A stretch of 64,000 bases of DNA from Lunularia cruciata (taxonomy: Eukaryota; Streptophyta; Marchantiopsida; Lunulariales; Lunulariaceae): the NCBI GenBank assembly GCA_948567375.1, contig OX419755.1, positions 29,765,001 through 29,829,000 on the forward strand. The letters are read 5' to 3'. The first letter of the stretch is position 1, and each line of letters starts with the position of its first letter. A program made the translations under genes and the position numbers. This document shows positions 12,109-24,200 of the stretch, piece after piece. Below the pieces are notes generated by a model. That model ran no database searches. It was not told the origin of the DNA and worked only from the letters and a program-made list of their open reading frames with translations.

Positions 12109-12424
12109 TGCTATTAAGGGTTGTGTTAGTTGTGAAAAAGTAATTGCTATGTGAATTTAAGTACATGACTTCCATTACAAGCAAGTGGCTATAAGACTAA
12201 GATTGGGTGCAAGATTCCTCTCTATGGGACACAACAGAGAGTGTGTAAAGATTGTTATGGGCATATAAAAGAGTAGGATAAAGTTATGTAGATAATGAAT
12301 GCAAAGGCGGCACATTGGGCACTTAGGTGATGTAATTTGGATTAAAATCAAGGATTAGGAACCAATTGGCATTTATGGAGGGTGGCATTTGAAGAAGATA
12401 GACACCATGGAAGAAGTATTAGAG
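12109..12424. other. Short unassigned interval between copies 4 and 5
   Basis: I see no gene or recognisable repeat other than the target duplications of the two neighbouring elements. Confidence 0.4.
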
Positions 12425-15400
12425 CATGAAAACCCAGCAAGTATCACTTTTGCAGTAATCAAGTAAATAAATTTTGTTCCCATAGAGATACGAGTCAAAA
12501 ATGGTCAAATACAAAGTAAACAATAACAATTCAGTTCTTCTTGGTTGTATCTTAAATCTCTTGGGTAGAAACCACACCCAAAAGAGAGTAAAAAGCACTA
12601 ATCATAGTCTCTTCATGAATTAACACTCATAATCATAGTCTCGTCATGAATCAACACTCATAATCACTACTCCATTGAATTTTGTCCAAACAAATATTGA
12701 TTGTGATGATTCAGATTCTCCCAAAGATGATTACTTCACTGCAAAATGACCTTACCTTAGAATTTCATTCCACCCCTCCACTAAAGGCACAAATTCCTCA
12801 ATCAAAATTGCTTCACATCAAACTCACGTTGCACTCACAAATGCAAAATACTACCAACACTACAATTCTTTGTTTAGATTTGTCAAGGCATTGCTTTGAT
12901 CACACTTTGCTTAGGATCAAACACAAAAACTGAAGATCACACTGTGGAATCCAACATCCAACAAGCACATTGACTTGCACTTCAGAATTCTCCAAACACT
13001 CACAAACACACAAACTCAAACTTGATACTTAGAATTAAGCTTAAACGACGAGCATTAAGATATTGCACTTTGCTTTATCTATCTTCAAAAATATGAATAC
13101 TGAACAACACAACATTGTGAATGCTTCCTTTAAATAGGCTGAGCACTTTGATTGTTACTAACTACCATACCATTCTATAACAACTCTACCAACCTACAGA
13201 TCTATTTGACAATGCACCTTGTCATATTTGCCTCTTCAAATCCCAAATCTATCACTACTCTGATCCAATGTCAACCTCAACTTTGGCTTCCAAACCCAAT
13301 GTTCCTTCAAGAATTTCACCTTCTTTGGGTCTCTCTAATACTACTCCTACATCAACTACTTCTACTTTCTCTTCACTTTGAACTACAATTGAACTCATAT
13401 TTAATCTATCTACATATTTAGCTTCTGACCCCCTCTTCTCTAATGTCTCAAGTAACTCATCCAAAGACACCTGCATTTCCACCTCTATTATTTTGTACTT
13501 ATTCTTCTCCTTCCTCTCACTACAAAGTCTATCTAAATTTGAATCTTGCTAAATCTAATCTAAGACTCACGTTATCTCCTACCTCTAACATCTTCCTATC
13601 ACCTCGATCTCTCAAAAAAATCAAAAGATTGTTCAATTTAGTGTCCCTTGCATTCCTCTTCCTCTTCTCCTACACTAGCAATTTTAATTTGTGCAGTCTT
13701 GCTTCCTCCAATTTATCTTGGCTTCAGTATTGAGAATTGCTTTCAACTACTTCACTATTGCTCTTAATGCATCCGGCTTCACACTCAAACTACCTTCTCC
13801 TTACTTCTCTCCACTTCCAATTCATTCCAATACATCCTCAACTTGTCCTCAAACTCAGCCTTTAGTGCTTCCTTCTCTTGTCTATACAAGACTAATTGAT
13901 CCTCAACTCCTCTAAGAAATCCCTGCAATTGTTCCTCCTCCCTACTACGCTCTATTAATTCTCATTGTCATGCTTGTTCCTCCTCTGCTGCACTCTTCTA
14001 TAAACTTGCTAACTCTTGCTCCATCACTACTGCACTCGCCTTTGAATGTATAGCCTCCACTTGTGCATGAGCAATTTCACTTTTCATTATCTTGACCAAT
14101 GTCATCTTCTCCTTCAATTCATTGTTGCACTTCACAAAGTTCTCCTTCAAGGCATCCAAGCTTTTACTCCAAAGAATTGCTTCCACCCAAAGTTCTTTGG
14201 CTTCCTTATCTCCTTGAGTTAGCTTACTCCTCAACTCCACGGTTTCCTCCTTCCATTTTTTTATGACTGTCAACTCATCCTTCACTTCCGGATGATAACT
14301 CTTCATCTCTACTTTCTTTTGCTATAGAAGCACCAACAAAAGATATATGATCTTTGAAAGATACTCAACTCCCTCATATTTTCCTTCACCATTTCTTACG
14401 TCTTTATCTTTGGCAGGTAGTTCTTTGGCTGGTGCCTTACCCTAACGATGCAATCTCTGTATCTTTAATGTTTTGCCATCTGAACTCTCCCTTTGCCCGC
14501 AAATTTGCTCAATCCAATGACCACCACTTGAGTACTTCCCTTCTCTTTGGCTGCCCTTGGAAATACCAAGGCACCTTCTTCTTCTTGCTCATACTCTAGG
14601 TTTCTGTTAGCAACTCCAAACACGGCTTGTTTCCTCCTTCCATGCGGTCAATTACATCATGGAACTCATGCTCGTCTTCTCCAACAATCCCTTCTCTTGA
14701 TTGTTGAACTTCAGTCTCTCCTTCATTGCTGCTACTCGACTCTTTGCTCCATAGTGTAAATTCTTCTTTTGCTCCTAAGGCTTCTCCCTTCGACTCAGTG
14801 TCTCCTTTTGATTCTTCTCACAAAGTTGATTTCTTCACTTCTACCGGTGCGGGCTTTGGATTGGGTCTTTGTAGCTTCTGAGGCTACATTGGTGTAATTT
14901 GTCCTTTGGCTCTACTTCTCTTTTGGGTCTACTTCTCTTCCTTGGCATGGGAATATCCACTGCAACTATCTTCTCCTTTCCACTCTTCAGATAATAATCA
15001 TTGCCTTCACAAACTCGCTCCATGTAATTTTGTCTATCCCTATGTACTTCTTTTTGGAAATTGGGGTGAAAGTCGGACCACATCCATCCTCTCTCCTTTG
15101 AGCTTAATAGATTTGGCCCAAATTAGAAGTGAGTTATGAAGGGTACAAAGTAGTGGGATGGTATATCCATTCTCCAATAGATGATCATCTGCCCAAGTCG
15201 TTGGTGAAAACACTTTGCCCAATCCACCACTTTTCTTGCAAACATCCGATGGAAGAACATTGCTTGCTGCATTGTTACATAGGTGGTTTGCTCTAGCTTG
15301 AACATAGCAATCATTATGCTCACAATCCCTCTTTGCATTGGTTCTTGTAGCTATCTACCTTGTACCCATTCTTGGTGTGAGGTCTATTGAAAGAATTCCT

Positions 15401-16254
15401 CACCTCGACAATTTCTTCCAAAGCATCATACTTTTGATAGAAGGTGACACCTCCTACCTCTCCTACTTCTCTTCCTAGGACTAACCTCCAAATTGACTCA
15501 GTCCATCAAGCTGGATTTCCTCTCTTCCCTTCATGCTTAGGTCCATCCTTGCAATTGCTAGAAGTAATTTTTGCCATGAACCCTAGAAAACTCAAATTCC
15601 ATTTCCAGGCCAGAAATGTGATGCAAAGTCTTGACAAGACTTTGATCCTTGCCACTACATCTAATCAATGCATTGCAAGACCCCTTACTGCACTCTGCTT
15701 ATTCACTTTTAGGGCCATCGTGTGCTTTCTCACTCTTTGGTTATGAAAGATCAAACCCAAGACTCTAACCCACTCTTCTTGCATACTCATAGTTTGCATT
15801 TCTTTGAGTTGACTCTGCATAGGGACAAGATAGTGTCTAGATATGGCAGTGCTTCCTCTTTGAAATCTCAATTTTATAGTCCTTTGCTGATTGGTCATTC
15901 TTCAGTTGCTTCTCCGTGTTACTCACCAATTTTGTGCATTTGTTTCTTGTCACTTTCAAGAACATCTTGGTCCCAAGGTAGTCACTTTCTTCCCACATAC
16001 TTTCTTGATTGGCGGAACCCAAGGAAAGGTTGTTATAGATTCTTTGGATCAGGTGGCACCCCCTAATACAAAGTCCTCTATCATTGTCCTTGTATTTCCA
16101 TCTATCCTACCAAAGTCCTTTTGACTTTAACCTGAGGTTGACTTTGGGTTTATGCCAAACACACAATTACTCTTGTTTCTTCCTATTTAGCCCTCCTTTG
16201 GCTTTACCAATGCACTTCTTCTTTAAAACTCAAAAAAAAATAATGGGTACCACA
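12425..16254 (-). mobile_element. Giant-LTR family copy 5 (subtype 3), complete, 3830 bp
   Basis: The 3' terminus is at 12425 (decayed, CATGAAAACCCAGCAAG in plus text) and the 5' terminus at 16254 (plus text ends GGGTACCACA). Flanks TAGAG (12420-12424) and TAGGG (16255-16259) match at four of five positions. The ORF has a distinct coiled coil, making this the most divergent subtype in the window while keeping termini and layout. Confidence 0.8.
13255..16022 (-). pseudogene. Decayed U3 ORF of copy 5 (divergent subtype)
   Basis: A first frame (16022-15837) is open where subtype 2 copies have three stops, and contains VTRNKCTKLVSNTEKQLKND. The main frame begins at an ATG overlapping its end (MTNQQRTIKLRF near 15898). 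It continues through WVRVLGLIFHNQRVRKHTM, then LEQTTYVTMQQAMFFHRMF (about 15300) and VDWAKCFHQRLGQM. The coiled coil (14306-13998) has LRSKLTQGDKEAKELW and many A/E/K heptads unlike the other subtypes, and the tail ends with EVDIGSE at 13255. Overlap of the two frames raises the possibility of translational coupling or frameshifting in the intact ancestor. Confidence 0.65.
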
Positions 16255-16259
16255 TAGGG

Positions 16260-17040
16260 AGAAAAGTAGAAATTCTTTTTAGGGTTTGACCCCACCTATA
16301 TAAGGGAGCTAAATCCACTATGGTAGGGTTGTTAATTGCTGATGATTCTTCATTAGTCAATCAATAGGTTGTCTAGTAGAGATTGAGTGTTAACTAGCAA
16401 GGAGAAGGACTCAACCTAGAGGAGGAAGCCTATCATGTAGTATTATAATGTCCCTTATAGGATGGGTGATAACCCTTACATTGTAGGTAATAGCTCACAA
16501 CCAAGATATATAAAATCAAAATACCTTGTCCATTGTTTGTTCTTGAATCCCTATACGGATGATTACATTATCATTGGATGATTATGAAACTTGTATGATG
16601 TGGTGTTCTTGTTAATCCTTGATACCTATGACCAAAGTATGGGATGTCTTGTAGTTCTCTTGTGGTGCAAGGATTGATTGACAACTAGTCACAACCAAGA
16701 GGTCCTTAGGCTCACATTGGTGACATCCCTTAGGTTAAGTGTCTTGAAGTAGACCCTATCCCGTAGCACGGCTATTGCATTACAAGGAACCTGCACGTAG
16801 TTCCTCCCCAAGCCTAGAGAAGGGCCATCTATTGAAGGGCTGTCCCACAATTTCCTTGTCTCATAACCAAACTATGGGTTAAGTCATGCTCACCGGCATC
16901 CATAGTAAAATTAAATTACTTTTGCACACATTTACTCTTAGAGAAATCAAAGAAATCAAAGACCATGATCAAAAGTACCAATGATCTGCCAAGCTTGGAG
17001 ATACTACCAACTTCCACTATATTGCTTTTGACTCCTTCCT
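16260..17040. other. Retroelement-like non-coding sequence
   Basis: Contains CACCTATATAAGGGAGCT (about 16290), a TATA-box-like motif, and 16980-17030 resembles 42240-42290 (CCAAGCTTGGA(G/A)ATAC). No ORF is supportable. Probably LTR or leader of a further retroelement. Confidence 0.4.
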
Positions 17041-17480
17041 TCACTTCTTCTATGTAATCAGTCAATCACAACTTGAATCAAATCTCACATCTGAACAATA
17101 AACACTCAATATACATGCCAATAGGCTCTAATCACATCATCAAGCCACACCCATTCTAGATAAGAGTATCAAGGTTTCACTTGCCCGCCTCTGTCCACCA
17201 TAGCCAAGAACTCAAAGGCTCAACATAGAAGAAGTGAGCTCTTTGGAGCTGCACTTCAAGGTATACCCTCTTTGGAGCAGCTAGAAATCTACCCCTAATG
17301 ATATATTGGATGGCCCATCTAATGGTGCAAATGGTAGCTCAATGATGTGATCAATCAACCCAATACCATATCTACCCATCACTAAGTAGTAACCTAAGCA
17401 ACTACTAAAATATGGTGACCGCCAAAACTCTCACTCTAGCAAACTAGCTTCATTGCTACAAATATCATGATAATGTATGT
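17040..17480. repeat. Dispersed repeat R3, copy 1
   Basis: Shares CTCTGTCCACCATAGCCA and AAGAAGTGAGCTCT with 29360-29820 and 42310-42760, in the same order and at similar spacing. It carries no coding frame that I can support. Confidence 0.75.
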
Positions 17481-19100
17481 GGATGTTACATGCCCTTATT
17501 CATGCTTTATAAAGTAGCCTATATTTTTATATCTCAATCTTGAGACATTTAACCAATTACAAAAGTAGATCTGTTTAAGTTTCATAATTGAAGTGAACTC
17601 ATCACATACCATCTTGTGTTTATGAGTAGAAAGAGTGAATACAACATAATTTGGATTGAAATTGTTATGGCTTTTGGTAGACAAGGTCCTAATGAATGAG
17701 GTGTATGTACAGAAATATTGAATTTTGAGGAGTTCCATTATCTATTTTACAAAATATTGATTGTTCCTCTTTTAAGTATTTTTGGAATAGAAGTGAAATA
17801 AGACAATATGATAGAAGTGGTGGAATATCTATGATGTTTGTTCAAAAATAATTCAACATTTATGTAGTATAAGTCACACACAATTATAAATTTCATGTTA
17901 AAGTAATATATAACCACTTTTACTTGCTTATACACAAAGCCATGGAATGGGATAAATATGTACTTCAGCAAAAAGAAATATTATCCCATGAGTTGCTAAT
18001 TTATATATGATGAAAAAAATTTACATTTTTATTACAAGATGCAAGTTCATGTAATATTTTTTTTGTTATCTTTTTAATAAAGTTTCTAGACTTGAGGTTT
18101 TTCTATAATATGAGGACTTGTATAAGTCCGTATGGATTATATCATGATATTAAATTCTGGAATGTCACCAGTTTGGCATGAATTTAAAAATGGAGAAGGA
18201 TCAAGATTTTGAAACATATCAATGCTTGATCATGGACTCAGATATATTATTAAGATAAACTGAATGCACTCATGCAGGATAAACCAAAGCTCAACAAAAG
18301 TGTACCTCCTGCAAGGTGGTAAAATAACAACTACAAGATGGCTATGACAAATGTATTGTTCATGTAAGAGTGTTAGTAAAATTTATTTTTTAATATGCTA
18401 AATTTATTTATTTTACTTACTGAATGAATTATTTTATCAGTCAATTTGAGATCCAATGCTTGCATTGATGATGCAAGATGGCTATTAAGACTATAAACAA
18501 ACTTTACAAGCTAGATGAAATCCATTAAATGAATTACTACATCAATCAATCATTGAGATCCAATGCATATTTTCTTCATGGACTATTTATTGCATAAAAT
18601 TTACACTTTTTCCTAATTAACAGAGCAATATATATAAGATTCGCAAAAGAAGAAAATGAAGAACTTATTCTAAGAACGGACGTAAACTTTGAAAACCTCC
18701 TTGGAACTTGTGATAAAGAGGATAGGAAGAAAGTAGAATGAGTGTGATGTGTAGTGCTCTAGAACTCAAAATGCAACCAGACATTAGTTTTGAGCCTTTC
18801 TCGCGTTTTAAATTTATTTTGATTCTTAAACCATTCTTATAGTCAAAAAAAACTATTAACTTATTCGTTAGATCGATCCGAACTAGGACCACAATCTTAT
18901 AACTCACAAAGTCACCATGACACCTCATACCAAGCTTCATTTATAAGCTTAAGACACCCTGAGAAGGTGTGTGCATTGCATTGGTACTCAGTTAATATTT
19001 ATTAGAGGAAGATGAAGCCAAGGACTGGAGTGGACATAAGTAAACAGTCAAATATTTCATCTGATTACAGATATTCATTTTAAGTACTCGCACGATGTGT
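17481..19100. other. AT-rich tract, no gene seen
   Basis: Long A/T runs, no conserved reading frame and no recognised repeat. It forms the left border of the gene island. Confidence 0.5.
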
Positions 19101-19491
19101 AAAATGAGCTGTTAAATGTTCACATGTTCATTTTACACAAAACCCACAGGCCTCTTTCTTACCAAACCCACGACATTATTTGAAAAGCAAAATAAGGAAT
19201 TAGTGGACAGGCTCAATAATCAACTTCACTTGTTCGCCTCTCCCGAATCACGTTCCTGGCTGACTTGTGATACCGAGGACATTGGACGGGGACTCGTGGT
19301 TTTCATAGTGAGAAGCTTGGCGTTAGGCAAGTATACGATTAAATCACCTGTGTCTTGGTATGCTCCATGGAACTTGTAATATTCCGGAGTATTCTTTGAG
19401 GAGCACGGTTTTCAGGACGTGGACTTCAGCGCTCGAGAACTCTGTAATCAACTCACCTGAGTGCGAGTTTTTACATCTAATCAGCCATCCA

Positions 19492-19766
19492 CACCTCCTT
19501 CGGCTTTTGGGATTTGAAGACCTGAACCCAGAGGTTTCTTACTGAAGAGTTATGCCGTGTGTAGATCTATCAACTCAAAAGCAAGTATGGTAGGCGATAC
19601 CCAGAGACATGTTCGCAAGCGCACCTACTCAGAAATCCGTACCTCCGTCGGCTAATGATGTTTCACAACCTGAACCTAGTGGTTTCTTACTGAATAGTTA
19701 TGCCATGTGCAGTCTGTCAACTCAAGGCAAGAATAGTAAACGTTAAACACAAGTTCGCAAGCGCGT
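19492..19766. repeat. Two-unit imperfect tandem duplication, about 130 bp units
   Basis: Units at about 19492-19624 and 19640-19766 share ACCTCC(T/G)TCGGC, GAACC(C/T)AG(A/T)GGTTTCTTAC, AGTTATGCC(G/A)TGTG and GTTCGCAAGCGC. Divergence is substantial, so the duplication is old. Neither unit has a supportable coding frame. They lie downstream of the minus-strand exon at 20270-20395. Confidence 0.75.
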
Positions 19767-20269
19767 GAAGCTTGGTCGTCCACACCTTGATCGCAGCCCC
19801 TGCATCTTTAAGGCGGCAACCTTGTATTGCAATTAACATCAAATTACAGTGCGAATATCTTACATCTCAGACAACGATGGTATGCACAGAGTGGAAGAAG
19901 CTCAATAAAATTCACTTGATTTCACGTAGATAGTCGCGTATTTCCCTAAACTCCCATAAAGATGTTCCTTCAATCTCCTCAACATGCCGAATGGATTAGT
20001 TAATGCAACCGAAGAGAGCTTAGACACTCCACCTGATCACGGGAGAAGCTCCAAAAGACAGCAACTCACTCATTCAAAGGGTAGAGTAAGCAGGATCAGA
20101 CATGGCTACCAAATACCTGGCCTTAAACCCTTAGTCCATTGGGTCCGAACGATTCGATCACAAAGTAGACAGGAGTACAGAGTTGTATATTGCAATTGGT
20201 GAGAAGGAATACAGTTAAATTGCTATATGCAGAATTGACGATGGTTTTAGGAGACTGGTTAGAGAGGCT

Positions 20270-20395
20270 TCAGGACTTCTGTAAGCCTTTGCAGATCTGT
20301 TGCTCTTCATCATCATTCGTGGCATAATTGATCCATGGACGGTAAGAAGGATCCAACTTCAATATTTCCAATGCAACCGGTACCAGCACTAAATC
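20270..20395 (-). CDS. Putative terminal exon of an unidentified gene
   Basis: A consensus 3' splice site (TGTTACAG) precedes base 20395. A clean frame then runs for 41 codons to TGA at 20272-20270, reading DLVLVPVALEILKLDPSYRP then WINYATNDDEEQQICKGL. Residue composition looks like real protein, unlike the transposon shadows around it. It starts in phase 0. Upstream exons should lie between 20400 and 21260 on the minus strand, but I could not find convincing ones. It may be the end of a second gene, or an alternative 3' exon of the zinc-ribbon gene, whose last intron also ends in phase 0. I do not recognise the family. Confidence 0.5.
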   Translation of the reverse strand, partial: DLVLVPVALEILKLDPSYRPWINYATNDDEEQQICKGLQKS

Positions 20396-21267
20396 CTGTA
20401 ACATGTAGAAGACAATTCGCATTAGCTATCAACTCGTAAACTCTTCCACAACCCTGGAGATAGAAGCACTGACTAAGCTGCACAGAGAAAACAAAGAAAA
20501 CAAAGAAAACAATTCTAGATTCACAACATTATGACTCTGAAAAATATGTATTTGAATTCCTTGTGACTACCTAGAAACTACCTTCTCTACGTAGCTTACA
20601 ATGTTTAGTAGGAAAAGCAGTACACAGAACCATGTAGCGTCAAGTATATAAAGGTCCTGGCCTAACCAGAAGTGGCGATTATTACCTGATTTTTAGGTCT
20701 TGTACCTGATAACGTTATTTACAACACATGTCTCAACCTTCTTGTAACGGCTGATCAAATGCAACTCATCAGCTTGCACAAAGATCACCTAGCTAGTGGA
20801 ACAAGACGAGAAAGCTTCATTGCTCCGTCTTCAAATATCAAGAAGCTGTTGCATGGCAATGACCTAGTCTCCTTGGGTCGGCCATGTATTAGAAACAATG
20901 TCCCTAGATATTGTTCTCAGCTTATATGCAAGACACTACGATTAACACTCTCCAGTACAACCATTGCTTTCAACCTCATCACCTATTGAGTAAAGATTTT
21001 AGAGCATAATTATCTGACCATCAAGGTACATCCGTCTAAGTAGAGAAATAAAGTTGAGATTGTCACTCAGATCAAAAGGTTGTATTGAGAACATTTGTAC
21101 ATTCCGGGAACGTATTCTGTTTGTACATGATCGCATCATGTTAACCTGATTTCTTTCTACTCCTTGTACAGCCTGACAGTGGTGATTGTTCGTATCGATT
21201 TTGAACTATGACAGTTCGACATCTGCGTCCTACTGTGTGTCCAAGAAGCTATTTCCGAAAAAAACAC

Positions 21268-24200
21268 TCACGTGCCTAGTCGTTTTGCTCCACACTCGGA
21301 GCAGTACTTCGATGTTTCACGCAGATACTGAGCCCCGCATTCATCACAGTATTTGGCCGGAGTATTCAGTGGCTATTACAAGAAACATCAATAATGAAAC
21401 TCTACATTAGTTCAAAGGTCAACATCAGGTCAAGAAAGATCAGAACAGAACAATTCCAGACAATACGCAAAATTTGGAGTTCATTCAAGCACACCAATGT
21501 AAAGAACACATTATCGTGTTACAATAACCTAATGAATGCATACTATGTACCCAAGACGGGACCATAAATGCATCAACATTTGAAAATAGCCACAATTTTG
21601 AGTTTATGCTCACCATATTGAGCATCACAGGAACTCCCGAGTGCATCACCGGAGATTGAACATGAGGCGGGGTATGAGGAGTATGTTGACTATGAGTTGT
21701 ATGGGTGAGAGGGGCATGGGCTGAATGGGAAGCATGTGCTGGCGTATGTTGACTGTGATTCGTGTGAGACTGTGAAAGTAAATGTACAGGGCAGTGAGCT
21801 TGGTGGTGCTGCTGGTGTGTTTGATGCGGATGCTGATGGGGAGACGGTTGTCGTTGTTGTTGTTGTTGTTGTTGTTGGGCCTGAAGAGGCTTGATGACAT
21901 CAAAAATCAAAGTTCAGGCAACAAACGTGACAATCGCAGCTCTGCTAAAGAAATTTGACTGCAGCATGTATATCTGTTTCATGCTATTAGTAATCCTTTG
22001 ATTCCTGGCGCAGCAGATCTAGAAACAATGGTATCGTTATCATTGCAAGCATATGAGAACGGCAGTGAAACAGACCATAATATACATCGTTCAGAACTCT
22101 CCATCCTCAAAGGAGTTGGACGCAGCCTTTCCATGAGTCAAAATTTAATTCCCCAAACGCAGGACACATTGGATGCGATAACAGAAAGGCACGGCACTAC
22201 ATAAAAGCCACTCCACTCTAAGACAGTGGCAAACGAGGGCACCTCTGGAAGGTACCCTCGTTTGTATCACAGCTTTTACGTGTCCTCCCAATACAATATT
22301 AAAAATATGTCGCGGCAAGTTAAAACCATCTAACCAAGACTTTGCAACGTACCACCCTTCGAATTCAAAAAGCATGCTTTGTTGCTTAATTATCAGAGAA
22401 CACATATATCACTAACCAAGCGAGGTTAAATGCACGAGCATAGAGTACAGGTGAATGTCAATACTGTAGCCACTTTTACGTCGCTTACCGGTGATCGAGC
22501 TCCCAGACTCCCAGAATCTCCGGATGAAAATTGCTGTTGACACGCAAGTAAAAAGTAGCCACAATCATTACCATTTATTTACTTTCAACATAGGATGTGA
22601 GCATGGAGACAACGAATATGCTAATGGCGTTACATATGTACTCAATTCTCAGAATCCGGCAATTACAGAAGGAATGGGAGCGAGTTACCTGCTGAAGCAT
22701 TGGCAAAGGGGGAGGAAGGCTTGAACTGGGCTCCGGAAATGTCTGTGGGAAAACCGTCCAACGATATTAATAGACGTAGAAACAAGAGTTCCAGCGTAAT
22801 ATTTCTCACTGTTTTGTTTTGCCGTCAAGGATGTACTGAAACTTCAAACAACTGACAATCGGATAGATACCAACTTCATACTCATGGCTATTAACTAAAA
22901 GTAGGAAGTCAAGCACTACCGGAAGGGAGACAGCAGGCAGAGAGTGCTGAGGAGTGCGACGATGTTTGACCCTTGGAGAAAAAAAGTTGTAGTCTCTAGG
23001 GGATATAGCGGCTTCATGCCTTCCTGTTAGGCGCTTGAACCTGACCATCAAATCCTCCCTACCTAGAGTAAGATGCGGACTCCATACCAACGTCAAGAAA
23101 GAACGCACCAGCGACTAATAGCAAGATAATTTAGTTTAAGGAAGATAAACATTGTTAACGCTACTTCTGGACGTCGTCAGCTCATACGCTATAAGAATCC
23201 ATATCCTGTGCTGAACGTAGAGATTGCAGGTTAATTGTGAAGAACGAAAGACGAACCATTCGGCATCCTCATGAGGTAAGGTGGGTCGTTCGACGAGCTC
23301 TAGTCCATGAACTACTACAAAGCGGACCCGCTTCTCATCACCTGTGACGAGTTGTGGAAACTTTGTTCTTGCCTCCAAAGCAGAAGCCATTTCTCTCCTC
23401 TTAAAAGTCATCGAACCACCTGCTCGGAAGCCAGTATTAAGACTTTCACCAATCGTTCAATTCTAGAACCTATTTTTCGTACATCTAATTTTTGATAACA
23501 AGTGAATTCTACTGGTTCTAGGGTCAACTCTTGTGCCTCATTATGTCTGGCACAAGGTCAGTCACAAGAGCCTCCTGTTATTGGGAGGCCTATTACAGAG
23601 CTGCTCACTTCGTAATCTTCAAGGTATATCTAAACTTGCATTTCTGATCTTCAATATCGCGTAACGAAATACAGAACCCGTTGTAAACAACCCGGTTATA
23701 TACCCACGTCTGACAAGACTGATTCTGACTGTGATATATGATGGTAACCTAGTAAAGATCGTCAGGATTTCTTAGAAAGGCAAGCATGCTTAAGTCTGCA
23801 TACAGGGGTCAGCACAATGTTTGTTATGCATAGATACCTGCAGTACAATCTGAGTGCGAGCAAGTGTAACCTTATCTTCCAAATATGTACAAAATACTCA
23901 CCAGCATGTGGTTACTTATGAGGAAGTTACCTAGAAACTAATTTGACCTGCTCACCTGACTTCGGATATCTTTTGACAAGCCGCCTGTACAAACCCCCCG
24001 CAGCTTCTAAAGCCACCCCCATGGTCTTTTCATGATTGCCTTCGACAGTACCCAAACGCTGGTTCACTTCATGAATCAAAGTCTCGTACAGATTTGCCAC
24101 GAAAGTCAGGGGCAGCAGATATCTTGGATCCCCTTCATATTGGCCATCCCTTGTCCTTATTCTCTTCTTTAATTTCTCCTTGCTGGTTGGACTGTTGTAG

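Noticed and set aside
21646-21903. Frame with an Asn repeat in the CAA tract
   Set aside because: Alternative frame of the Gln/His exon; the Gln frame keeps phase with both neighbouring exons.
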